This document shows positions 1-5,649 of a stretch of 6,722 bases of DNA, in pieces. The notes under the pieces were generated by a model that was not told the origin of the DNA, did not search any database, and saw nothing but the letters and a program-made list of their open reading frames with translations. This DNA is from Pseudomonadota bacterium. GTDB lineage: Bacteria > Pseudomonadota > Alphaproteobacteria > Paracaedibacterales > CAITNM01. The DNA is taken from the NCBI GenBank assembly GCA_026400695.1, contig JAPLON010000065.1, positions 3,640 through 10,361 on the forward strand, in the 5' to 3' direction. The translations under genes and the position numbers were made by a program. Position 1 is the stretch's first letter. The number at the start of each line of letters is the position of its first letter.

Positions 1-1145
1 ATTCTAGCGACGGTTCCTTTTGAGGGTGTGACAACAAAATCGATTTCACAGCATAGATTAGGATCATACACATTGTTTTTCACTTTATATCTAGTTCCTA
101 ATTTTGATAATCGTTTTCCTATTTCTGCTTCAAAACCAGACACTGGTGTACCTCCACCATTGTTAATGTTGAGTACTTTTCTCATCTCTAAAATAAGTTT
201 TCTTTGTCTTTTTAATGCATCTGTTGGCATCTCTTGAGTTAAATCAAAACAAGCGCTTGCTGAAAAAACTGATTCTGTTTTACATATAAAATCGAGTAAT
301 AAACCTTTATACAAATTTTTTCTGTTTGGAATAGATGTTATTAGGTTGCTTATTTGGTGGTCATCAGCGCATGTATCAAATAAATCTGCTAGCGCGTCAA
401 TTGCTCCATCAAGCGGAAAAATTAATTTCATAGACTTGAATTCTGTTTCAATGCTTTCTAATTCGCTGCCGCTCATCATGTTATAAGCAATGACAATATT
501 CGTTAAAACTCGTGCAACATCTTTGCTTTTTGCTTTATACCTTAAGTGATTAATTGTCTTTTTTTGATTCGCTACAATTTTTCCCAAATGAGCATGAAAA
601 TCAAAACCTGGATGAGAGGATGTGCAAGCTCCAAAGGTTTGTGATTTAGGAAAATACTGAGATTGCGACATGGCATAGAATAGCTTTGTGTAATCTAAAT
701 CATTTAGTAGTTGATGATTGTAAGTCCATAACTGATATTCAAGCGCATCGAAGAGATAGTGATTTGAAAAAGAAGATTCCGAAAGAGCAATTGCACATCG
801 AATAATATTAGGCAAATCGCTTTGATTAAAAGATTCAGCGCTTAAATTGCTATAAAGCCAAGAAGACATATTATGAAGTTTTTTCTTAGATTTTGGTCCT
901 AGTGGAAGAACGTATCCCGTTTGTTTTCTATGAGTAGAAACTGTTGTTACAAAGGTGTTTAGAGAATCCAGTTGGTCTTTTGCTGACATTTTCTCAATTG
1001 TTTCCGTAAGCCATGACGGCTTCGCTCGACTTACTAATTCATCTGTATCATTAAAACGAGAGCTTGAACTACCTCCAAATAGGCATGCAGAAAAAATTCC
1101 TATAGCTAAAAAAAGCAATTTTGATGGTTTGTATATGAAATTCAT
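1..1145 (-). CDS. Exported/lipoprotein-like helical protein with C-terminal RAP-like domain (partial, runs off left edge)
   Basis: The minus frame is open from an ATG at 1145-1143 to the left edge, giving 381 visible residues with no stop. A GAGGAAA Shine-Dalgarno sequence (complement of about 1152-1158) precedes it, and an ATG three to five bases upstream hits a stop at once, which fixes the start. The N-terminus has lysines at 6 and 9, a hydrophobic stretch (LLFLAIGIF) and then SAC with Cys21. This looks like a signal peptide with an imperfect lipobox (Phe at -3). Residues about 85-320 are rich in predicted helices. From about residue 334 the pattern EAEIGKRLSKLGTRYKV, then CEIDFVVTPSKG, resembles the start of a RAP domain, an endonuclease-like fold of RNA-binding proteins. 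The diagnostic E-x-DGP-x-H part would lie beyond the window. RAP proteins are mainly eukaryotic organellar, with bacterial examples in intracellular lineages. The gene is divergent from the rest of the window. The coding call is firm; the RAP assignment is tentative. Confidence 0.8.
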   Translation of the reverse strand, partial: MNFIYKPSKLLFLAIGIFSACLFGGSSSSRFNDTDELVSRAKPSWLTETIEKMSAKDQLDSLNTFVTTVSTHRKQTGYVLPLGPKSKKKLHNMSSWLYSNLSAESFNQSDLPNIIRCAIALSESSFSNHYLFDALEYQLWTYNHQLLNDLDYTKLFYAMSQSQYFPKSQTFGACTSSHPGFDFHAHLGKIVANQKKTINHLRYKAKSKDVARVLTNIVIAYNMMSGSELESIETEFKSMKLIFPLDGAIDALADLFDTCADDHQISNLITSIPNRKNLYKGLLLDFICKTESVFSASACFDLTQEMPTDALKRQRKLILEMRKVLNINNGGGTPVSGFEAEIGKRLSKLGTRYKVKNNVYDPNLCCEIDFVVTPSKGTVAR

Positions 1146-1358
1146 GACATTTCCTCAGATTATTTATTAAGCTTTTGCTGTGAGTAATTACAATCCAGCA
1201 GTAAAACACTGCGTTGAAATACGATATTCTGTCAATGCTTGTTGAGTGAGGTTTATGTTGATGAAGGGGTTTTGAGTATTAAAACTCGGATCTGAGTTAA
1301 CCAATTCTTAATACGGAATATGAGACTATAAAGATGCTAAAAAAATATCTTGTGTATC
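1146..1358. promoter_or_regulatory. Divergent intergenic region with dyads and phased GAGT/ACTC half-sites
   Basis: This 213-base spacer separates the minus-strand RAP-like gene from the plus-strand small secreted protein and should hold both promoters. Visible elements: (i) a near-perfect 16-bp dyad at 1283-1298, AACTCGGA/TCTGAGTT, with one G/T mismatch; (ii) GAGT at 1274, its complement ACTC at 1284 and GAGT at 1294, exactly 10 bp apart, with further GAGT copies at 1244 and 1182; (iii) a 5-bp hairpin GCAGT-AAAAC-ACTGC at 1198-1212, which would fall in the leader of the minus gene; (iv) a TATAAA at 1327-1332 that could be a -10 box for the 1359 gene but has no good -35 partner. The pattern looks like an operator. 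No regulator can be named. Confidence 0.4.
1283..1298. repeat. 16-bp imperfect palindrome, operator-like
   Basis: AACTCGGATCTGAGTT reads as two 8-base arms with no spacer and a single G/T mismatch at the fourth position. It lies 60 bases upstream of the 1359 ATG, within the set of 10-bp-phased GAGT elements. The size and symmetry suit a dimeric helix-turn-helix regulator, but no factor is identifiable. Confidence 0.4.
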
Positions 1359-1766
1359 ATGAACTATATATTCTTTTTATTAGTTTTGCTGGTCAACACT
1401 ACTTATGCAGGCGTAGATATGCAGGCTGAAAAATTTTCAAAACGTACTATTTCTTCTTCAAAAATGTCTTATGCTGATGCTGAAGAAGAAGAAAAAAGAC
1501 TAAAACGAAAGAGAAAATTTGGTTTAGGCAGTGGAATTAAGAAGGAAGGAAGCAGTAGTAAACCTAAACTAGTGCAGATGACGACATCTTCAACAGAGGA
1601 GAAAATGAGTCTAAGCAAGGAACCATCTCGCTATAATCCAGAAAGTAACAACGACCTGAAGCCTCTGCCTAAAAATACTCATAAACTTATTGCACAAGTA
1701 AGGCGACCTGACTATTTGCCTCAGCACCAAACTAAAATTAGTCATATTCTTACTCGCAAGCCTTAA
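1359..1766 (+). CDS. Small secreted lysine-rich protein of unknown function
   Basis: This encodes 135 residues from the ATG at 1359. A TTG at 1350 would add three residues, but the ATG gives the cleaner signal peptide, so I prefer it. Neither start has a good Shine-Dalgarno sequence. Residues 1-17 (MNYIFFLLVLLVNTTYA) form a hydrophobic signal peptide with likely cleavage after Ala17. The mature part lacks cysteine and is polar, basic and probably disordered. It has an acidic EEEE run at 42-45, immediately followed by a KRLKRKRK cluster at 46-53, then Ser/Lys-rich segments and a Pro/Arg-rich tail. I recognise no family. The basic cluster resembles a eukaryotic nuclear localisation signal, which would matter if the protein is secreted into a host; that is speculation. 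It is followed 85 bases later by the sensor-permease cluster and is probably a separate unit. It could be a spurious ORF, but the signal peptide argues against that. Confidence 0.65.
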   Translation: MNYIFFLLVLLVNTTYAGVDMQAEKFSKRTISSSKMSYADAEEEEKRLKRKRKFGLGSGIKKEGSSSKPKLVQMTTSSTEEKMSLSKEPSRYNPESNNDLKPLPKNTHKLIAQVRRPDYLPQHQTKISHILTRKP

Positions 1767-1818
1767 TGAAAAAAAAATACTTTTTCCACATTTGTTAATA
1801 AAAAATTTAGCAAAGTCA

Positions 1819-1847
1819 GTCACAATAAAATAAAACAACACTATAAT
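1819..1847 (+). promoter_or_regulatory. Candidate sigma-70-type promoter of the sensor-permease cluster
   Basis: A perfect TATAAT (1842-1847) lies 17 bases downstream of GTCACA (1819-1824), which matches TTGACA at four of six positions. The predicted transcription start is about 1852-1855, on top of the GTG taken as the start of the next gene. The mRNA would then be leaderless, or the true translation start is the ATG at 1942. In AT-rich DNA a chance TATAAT is also possible. Confidence 0.45.
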
Positions 1848-1851
1848 TTCT

Positions 1852-2247
1852 GTGAAATCAACAAGCGCTTTTGACAAATTAGACTTCTTAAAGCCGTTAC
1901 AGCGGGCTCGCCTTGCTACTGTTGCGGTTGAAGAAACTATTATGTTTGGTGACATTATTTTTAAAGAGGGTGCTGATTCAGATTTTTTTTATGTGTTGGT
2001 ATCAGGGAAAGTTGAAATTCGAAACAAAATTCGAAATGAAATTATTAAACAAAATGATTTTTTTGGCACAGAGGTGCCTTGTGGTATTGAGCAATATCTT
2101 TTTACAGCCACAGCTTTAAGTAAGTGCAAAGTTTTGAAAATTAAGAAAGATACGCTATACGACACAATCGATCAGATGGATTTACAAAAATTTCAAAAAC
2201 TAAACGTTTCTGGGTTGATGGACTGGGCTGGATCCTTGCAGCAATAG
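1852..2247 (+). CDS. Cyclic-nucleotide-binding-fold (cNMP/CRP-type beta-roll) protein with degenerate ligand pocket
   Basis: This encodes 131 residues from a GTG. The frame is closed by a TAA at 1831 with no ATG between. Residues 7-106 follow the cyclic-nucleotide-binding domain: an N-terminal helix (FDKLDFLKPLQRARL), the strand-turn FGDIIFKEGADSDFFYVLVSGKVEI at 32-56, then FFGTEV at 70-75 where the phosphate-binding cassette begins. The canonical Arg of that cassette is not seen: the stretch QYLFTATALSKC at 81-92 has no arginine, so cAMP/cGMP binding is doubtful. There is no DNA-binding helix-turn-helix, so it is not a CRP-like regulator. The stop lies 11 bases before the permease GTG. The permease's first membrane helix is encoded in another frame within the end of this gene. 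It may therefore be the N-terminal domain of a split or frameshifted sensor-permease fusion. The start is uncertain: there is no Shine-Dalgarno sequence, and the ATG at 1942 is an alternative that would lose the N-terminal helix. Confidence 0.75.
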   Translation: MKSTSAFDKLDFLKPLQRARLATVAVEETIMFGDIIFKEGADSDFFYVLVSGKVEIRNKIRNEIIKQNDFFGTEVPCGIEQYLFTATALSKCKVLKIKKDTLYDTIDQMDLQKFQKLNVSGLMDWAGSLQQ

Positions 2248-2258
2248 TTCCATTTATT

Positions 2259-3620
2259 GTGTATTTTTTCCTTAATAAGACAACATTGAATCACCAAAGT
2301 CAGGTTTTTTTATCTATCCTATCAGCCTGGTCTATTATTGCTTCTTTTCGGTTGATGTCAGATTACGTTGCAACAATGGCGACAATCTTTTTGCTTATTA
2401 GTGGTGGTGTGGTTAAAACGAAAGTGATCTTAGCGGGTTTTAGTTCTGGTAATTTTATTGTGGCTTTAAGCCTTTTGGGGCTTGCGAGTGTTTTGGTTTC
2501 ATCTGGAGTGATTTACAGAATAATGATCAAAATTCTGAAATTTTGTCGTCCAACTTATTATGGTGATAATCTTATTATGCTTAGTATTGGGGGGCTGTTA
2601 ACCCTTGGTGTTCCTTCGTTTATGTTGCGTGCGAATATGATGAAAATTTTTTATCATGACACCCTTCGTATTCGAAAATTATCAGACGAATCTACTCAAG
2701 CTCAAGCGTTAGGTTTTAGTGCATATTGCGGGGCAGGAATTTTTTCTCAAAGCATACTAAGCGCTTCTATGATGCATTTTGTTTTATTAGGGTTGTTTTG
2801 GGGGCAATACGCCACTCAATTTGATTGGTGGGGGTGGTTATTTGCATCGTTAGGTCCGCTTGCTGTATTGCTATTTGGGTATCTTATTTTGGTAAGCTTT
2901 TATTTTGGTAAAACATCTTACCCCCAAATAGAAAATGACAGATCACGAAACGCACATTTGAAAAAAATCCTCACTATTTTAGGTCCTGCATCACCTACTG
3001 AAAAAGCATCATTTATTTGCATGTTTGGTGCAATCCTCAGTCTTGCAACAGTCAGTGTGCATGGCATTGCACCAGATGTTATTTGCTTGCTTATTTTACT
3101 GTTTTTATTTGTGTTTCAATTCATGAACGATAAAGGTTTTCAAACGCGTATAAAATGGGACTTTTTAATTTTTATGTGTGGACTTTCGGGTATTGCATTT
3201 GCAGCTAACGACGTTGGGCTTATAAGCTGGTTGGAAGACAATACTCGGTGGATGACAGAGTATTTAAATCATCATTTTTTTGAACTGACGACTTTTCTTA
3301 TTATTTTTTCGCTGATGGTGCAATTCATTTTGCCACGAGATGTAAATATAAACATATTAAGCATTATGCTTATTCCATTATTTCAAAAAAATGGGATGAA
3401 TCCTTGGATAGCAGTTTACATCGTTAATACCATTGGAAAAATTTGGTTCTTTGAATATCAAGAGCCTGAATATCGTATTTTTGCAAAACATGGAAAAAAT
3501 TATTCAGTTGATTTTGCTAAAAAGCTTAAGAGCTCTCGTTTAAGGCTGAATATGTTTTACATTATTTCGCTATATGTAGGAATTTTCTACTGGAAGTGGA
3601 TTGGGATTTTACCATGGTAG
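2259..3620 (+). CDS. SLC13/DASS-like anion permease (start uncertain; frame open from 2145)
   Basis: This encodes 453 residues from a GTG at 2259, the first ATG/GTG/TTG in frame. It is a polytopic inner-membrane protein. Segments fit the divalent-anion:sodium symporter family: AGFSSGNFIVAL and SSGVIYRI at about 59-88, a PSFMLR hairpin-like stretch at 119-124, DWWGWLFASLGPLAVLL at 189-205, PTEKA at 246-250, a KWDFLIFMCGL helix at 299-309 and the C-terminal NPWIAVYIVN...FFEYQEPEYRIF region at 381-408. Family members import dicarboxylates, sulfate, phosphate or similar anions with Na+. The Ser-Asn-Thr motifs that typically line the DASS substrate site are not visible, so substrate and even transport activity are open. 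The frame stays open upstream to 2145 and encodes GWILAAIVPFIVYFFLN, a convincing first membrane helix that the GTG start would cut. No Shine-Dalgarno sequence precedes the GTG. The next gene's ATG overlaps the stop by 7 bases, implying translational coupling. Confidence 0.75.
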   Translation: MYFFLNKTTLNHQSQVFLSILSAWSIIASFRLMSDYVATMATIFLLISGGVVKTKVILAGFSSGNFIVALSLLGLASVLVSSGVIYRIMIKILKFCRPTYYGDNLIMLSIGGLLTLGVPSFMLRANMMKIFYHDTLRIRKLSDESTQAQALGFSAYCGAGIFSQSILSASMMHFVLLGLFWGQYATQFDWWGWLFASLGPLAVLLFGYLILVSFYFGKTSYPQIENDRSRNAHLKKILTILGPASPTEKASFICMFGAILSLATVSVHGIAPDVICLLILLFLFVFQFMNDKGFQTRIKWDFLIFMCGLSGIAFAANDVGLISWLEDNTRWMTEYLNHHFFELTTFLIIFSLMVQFILPRDVNINILSIMLIPLFQKNGMNPWIAVYIVNTIGKIWFFEYQEPEYRIFAKHGKNYSVDFAKKLKSSRLRLNMFYIISLYVGIFYWKWIGILPW

Positions 3621-4684
3621 ACAATCTGCACACTGCAAAACTTAAGTCGTCAATTATCAGCATATTAAAGGGAGTTGTTTTTGCAAGTCTTTTAGGACTT
3701 TTAGTTTTGCATAATCTAAGCAAGCCAAGAATTATGGTTATTCACAGCTATGAACCAACTATGGACATAGTTAAAGATTTTGATAATGGAACAAAAAAAG
3801 TTTTAGAAAATGAATTTGACCTGCTTATTCAAACCTATTACATGAATATGCTTAATAAAAATACAATCAAACAAAAAATTAATGCAGGCATAGAAGCAAG
3901 AGCTTCAATTGATCGTTTTAAGCCTGAAATTTTAGTTGCGGTCGGTGATGAAGCGCAGGAATTTTCTGCAAAATTTTATTTAGGGAAAAAAAACATAAGA
4001 ATAATTTTTGCTGGTGTGAAGGGTGATTTTAAAAAACTTGGCTATATACCTGGCCAAAATGTAGGAGGAATTATTGAAGTTCCTCAAGTCCAGGAGCTTA
4101 ATTTATTAATAAATAGTATGTTTCCAGGAAAAAAAAACATTAAATTAGCTCACTTGGGTGATACGTCGACAATTGTTAATTTGACAGAAAAAACTTTAAT
4201 TCAATACGCGTGGAAAAATGTTAAGTTTCAGGACTCAATCATGGTTGATGATTCAGTAAGCTTTAAAAGAGCTGCTGTGTTTTTTAATAAACATTACGAT
4301 GTGCTTTTGATTTCAAGTTATAAGCGACTAAAAGATGGCTTTGATACTGACGATGAAATTGCTTCTGATGAAACAATGAAGTGGGTGACTGAAAATACTA
4401 CTATTCCTATTATTTCAACAATGGGTTATGCCATTGAAGAGGGGGCTGGTGCTGCTATTGTATCATCGGCTTATGATCAAGGTGTGTTAGCAATGCGTTC
4501 TGCTCTGACAATGCTGAAAGTATCGTCTTACTTTCCAAATATAACCTCTAAGGTCTTATCTGTATTTCTTAATGATGATCACATACGTGAACGAAAGATT
4601 TTCATCCCCTCAATCTATAGGTCATTTGCAGCAGGTACGCAAAAATTATATGGACATAGCGCAACTCAAGAGACGGGTCTATGA
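3614..4684 (+). CDS. TrpX-like ABC-type substrate-binding protein, membrane-anchored
   Basis: This encodes 356 residues from the ATG at 3614, which has GGGA 7 bases upstream and overlaps the permease stop by 7 bases. A GTG at 3596 would add six residues with no better support. Residues 13-33 form one hydrophobic segment preceded by lysines and with no clear cleavage site, so an uncleaved periplasm-facing anchor is likely. From residue 38 the protein follows the type-1 periplasmic binding fold of the TrpX-like family (ABC_sub_bind): PRIMVIHSYEP, a long helix, PEILVAVGDEA at 104-114, NIRIIFAGV at 127-135, GQNVGGIIE at 147-155, then a second lobe with DVLLISSYKRL at 229-239, TTIPIISTMGYAIEEGAGA at 262-280 and DQGVLAM at 288-294. 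Such proteins deliver amino acids or other small ligands to ABC transporters, or act as sensor ectodomains. No ABC permease, ATPase or kinase domain is present here. It ends in a 4-base ATGA overlap with the PstS-like gene, so joint expression is very likely. The ligand is unknown. Confidence 0.8.
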   Translation: MVDNLHTAKLKSSIISILKGVVFASLLGLLVLHNLSKPRIMVIHSYEPTMDIVKDFDNGTKKVLENEFDLLIQTYYMNMLNKNTIKQKINAGIEARASIDRFKPEILVAVGDEAQEFSAKFYLGKKNIRIIFAGVKGDFKKLGYIPGQNVGGIIEVPQVQELNLLINSMFPGKKNIKLAHLGDTSTIVNLTEKTLIQYAWKNVKFQDSIMVDDSVSFKRAAVFFNKHYDVLLISSYKRLKDGFDTDDEIASDETMKWVTENTTIPIISTMGYAIEEGAGAAIVSSAYDQGVLAMRSALTMLKVSSYFPNITSKVLSVFLNDDHIRERKIFIPSIYRSFAAGTQKLYGHSATQETGL

Positions 4685-5601
4685 ATATACTTCTTGCTTT
4701 GATGTTTATGTGCTGTTCAGTGGAAGGCAGTATTCAGATCCGTCAAACGGGGTCATCAACTGTGTACCCATTCGCAATCAAAATAGCGCAGGAATTTTCT
4801 AAAAAAATAGGCCACATTTGCCCTTTTGTTGAAAGTACAGGTACTGGTAGTGGGTTTGCTGATTTTGCTCAAGTACATAATGGTTTCGGATATGATATAA
4901 CGAACGCTTCAAGACCAATTAACCCAAAAGAACTTGTAAAATGTAAGGAGTCTGGAATGGCTTCAATTTTAGAAGTTTGTATTGGTCATGACGGAATTGC
5001 ATTTGCGGCTAAAAAAAACCTGACAGGTTTTAATGCACTGCGTTTAAAAGACATTTTAACTGCGGTTACAAAAAAAATTACTAATAGTAAGGGAGATATA
5101 GTTGATAATCCTTACCACCAATGGAATGAAATTAATTCCAGCTTACCTAATTTACCCATTCGTATTCTAATCCCTTCAAAATCTCATGGCTCTCGAGATG
5201 CTTTTGAAGCAATGGTGATGCATGGACAAGAGGTTCGAAGTGGACCCGAGCTGCGAGAAATTAATGATTATGAAGCTGCTGATGGTCACCATCTACTGTT
5301 TGATTTTCTAGACAATAACCCAACTACATTGGCTTTTGTTGCGGTTAATTTGTTGGACGGTCACGCGGAAATTAAAGCAATGCAAATAGACGGTATGGAG
5401 CCTACTTATTCAACCATTCAAAATGGTACTTATCCAATGGTGCGCAAGCTATTTATTTATGTTAAAGACAATAAAACAGAGGGATTGCAAGACTATATTA
5501 ATGAATGGCTAAGTCCTGCTGCTATTGGAGAAAATGGTTATCTTACCAAAATGGGACTGATTCCTCTTTTAGAGGGGGTTGAAAGGCGCAGAAAACTATG
5601 A
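4681..5601 (+). CDS. pstS: PstS-like periplasmic phosphate-binding protein
   Basis: This encodes 306 residues and starts at the ATG of an ATGA overlap with the upstream gene. The N-terminus (MNILLALMFMCCSVEG) is a short signal peptide without lysine or arginine, with likely cleavage near Gly16. The mature part follows PstS closely: GSSTVYPFA at 24-32, ESTGTGSGF at 51-59, DITNASRPI at 72-80, EVCIGHDGIA at 98-107, DNPYHQWNEI at 142-151 and SHGSRDAF at 168-175, which corresponds to the phosphate-binding SGTRDAF loop with Thr replaced by Ser. Alphaproteobacterial PstS proteins end with a similar GENGYL-KMGLIPL block (284-296 here). In the standard system PstS feeds the PstCAB ABC importer; those genes do not follow here, and the next gene is an unrelated transglycosylase with its own promoter. 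It may serve an importer encoded elsewhere, or work with the neighbouring SLC13-like carrier. The family call is strong. The role in this cluster is inference. Confidence 0.88.
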   Translation: MNILLALMFMCCSVEGSIQIRQTGSSTVYPFAIKIAQEFSKKIGHICPFVESTGTGSGFADFAQVHNGFGYDITNASRPINPKELVKCKESGMASILEVCIGHDGIAFAAKKNLTGFNALRLKDILTAVTKKITNSKGDIVDNPYHQWNEINSSLPNLPIRILIPSKSHGSRDAFEAMVMHGQEVRSGPELREINDYEAADGHHLLFDFLDNNPTTLAFVAVNLLDGHAEIKAMQIDGMEPTYSTIQNGTYPMVRKLFIYVKDNKTEGLQDYINEWLSPAAIGENGYLTKMGLIPLLEGVERRRKL

Positions 5602-5609
5602 TTTTTTAG

Positions 5610-5626
5610 TTGGCACAAATTTTGCA
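5610..5626 (+). promoter_or_regulatory. Sigma-54 (RpoN) -24/-12 promoter for the lytic transglycosylase
   Basis: TTGGCACAAATTTTGCA matches the sigma-54 consensus YTGGCACG-N4-TTGCW at every position except the final G of the -24 block (A here). The GG (5612-5613) and GC (5624-5625) dinucleotides are exactly 10 bases apart, as required. The expected transcription start is about 5636-5638, just before the Shine-Dalgarno sequence AAGGAGGT (5639-5646). This gives a leader of only about 12-14 bases. Sigma-54 promoters need an ATP-dependent enhancer-binding protein, whose site would probably lie inside the PstS-like gene. I did not identify one. Confidence 0.85.
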
Positions 5627-5636
5627 TAGTTTAAGC

Positions 5637-5646
5637 AAAAGGAGGT
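5637..5646 (+). promoter_or_regulatory. Near-perfect Shine-Dalgarno sequence of the transglycosylase gene
   Basis: AAAAGGAGGT is fully complementary to the anti-Shine-Dalgarno core and ends three bases before the ATG at 5650. It is by far the strongest ribosome site in the window; most other genes here have weak or no visible site. It fixes the start at 5650 and suggests high translation once sigma-54 transcription is switched on. Confidence 0.8.
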
Positions 5647-5649
5647 GTC

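Noticed and set aside
28..237. Plus-strand ORF of 69 codons (and another at 955-1170)
   Set aside because: Both lie opposite the continuous 381-codon minus frame, which has a signal peptide, ribosome site and domain-like content.
1230..1235. Perfect TTGACA on the minus strand as -35 of the RAP-like gene
   Set aside because: No -10 box lies 15-19 bases downstream (GCAGTG at the expected place). A TGTAAT box nearer the gene has no matching -35.
1334..1429. Small ORF starting at the ATG at 1334, overlapping the start of the secreted protein gene
   Set aside because: It is only about 31 codons, lacks a convincing ribosome site and competes with a frame that encodes a good signal peptide.
1611..1955. 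114-codon ORF on the minus strand
   Set aside because: It overlaps the 3' half of the small secreted protein gene and the cNMP-fold gene. The translation has no family features or ribosome site, so it is a shadow frame.
2185..2204. Classical -1 slippery heptamer (X XXY YYZ) at the sensor-permease junction
   Set aside because: The zero-frame codons CAA AAA TTT CAA AAA CTA do not form the pattern; only single-codon slips on AAA are possible. Programmed frameshifting is therefore not claimed.
5334..5348. TTGGCTTTTGTTGCG as a second sigma-54 site inside the PstS-like gene
   Set aside because: GG and GC are 8 rather than 10 bases apart, and the site is inside codons matching the protein family.
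5610..5630. TTGGCA...CATAGT as a sigma-70 promoter
   Set aside because: The spacer is only 9 bases. The sequence fits the sigma-54 consensus almost completely instead.
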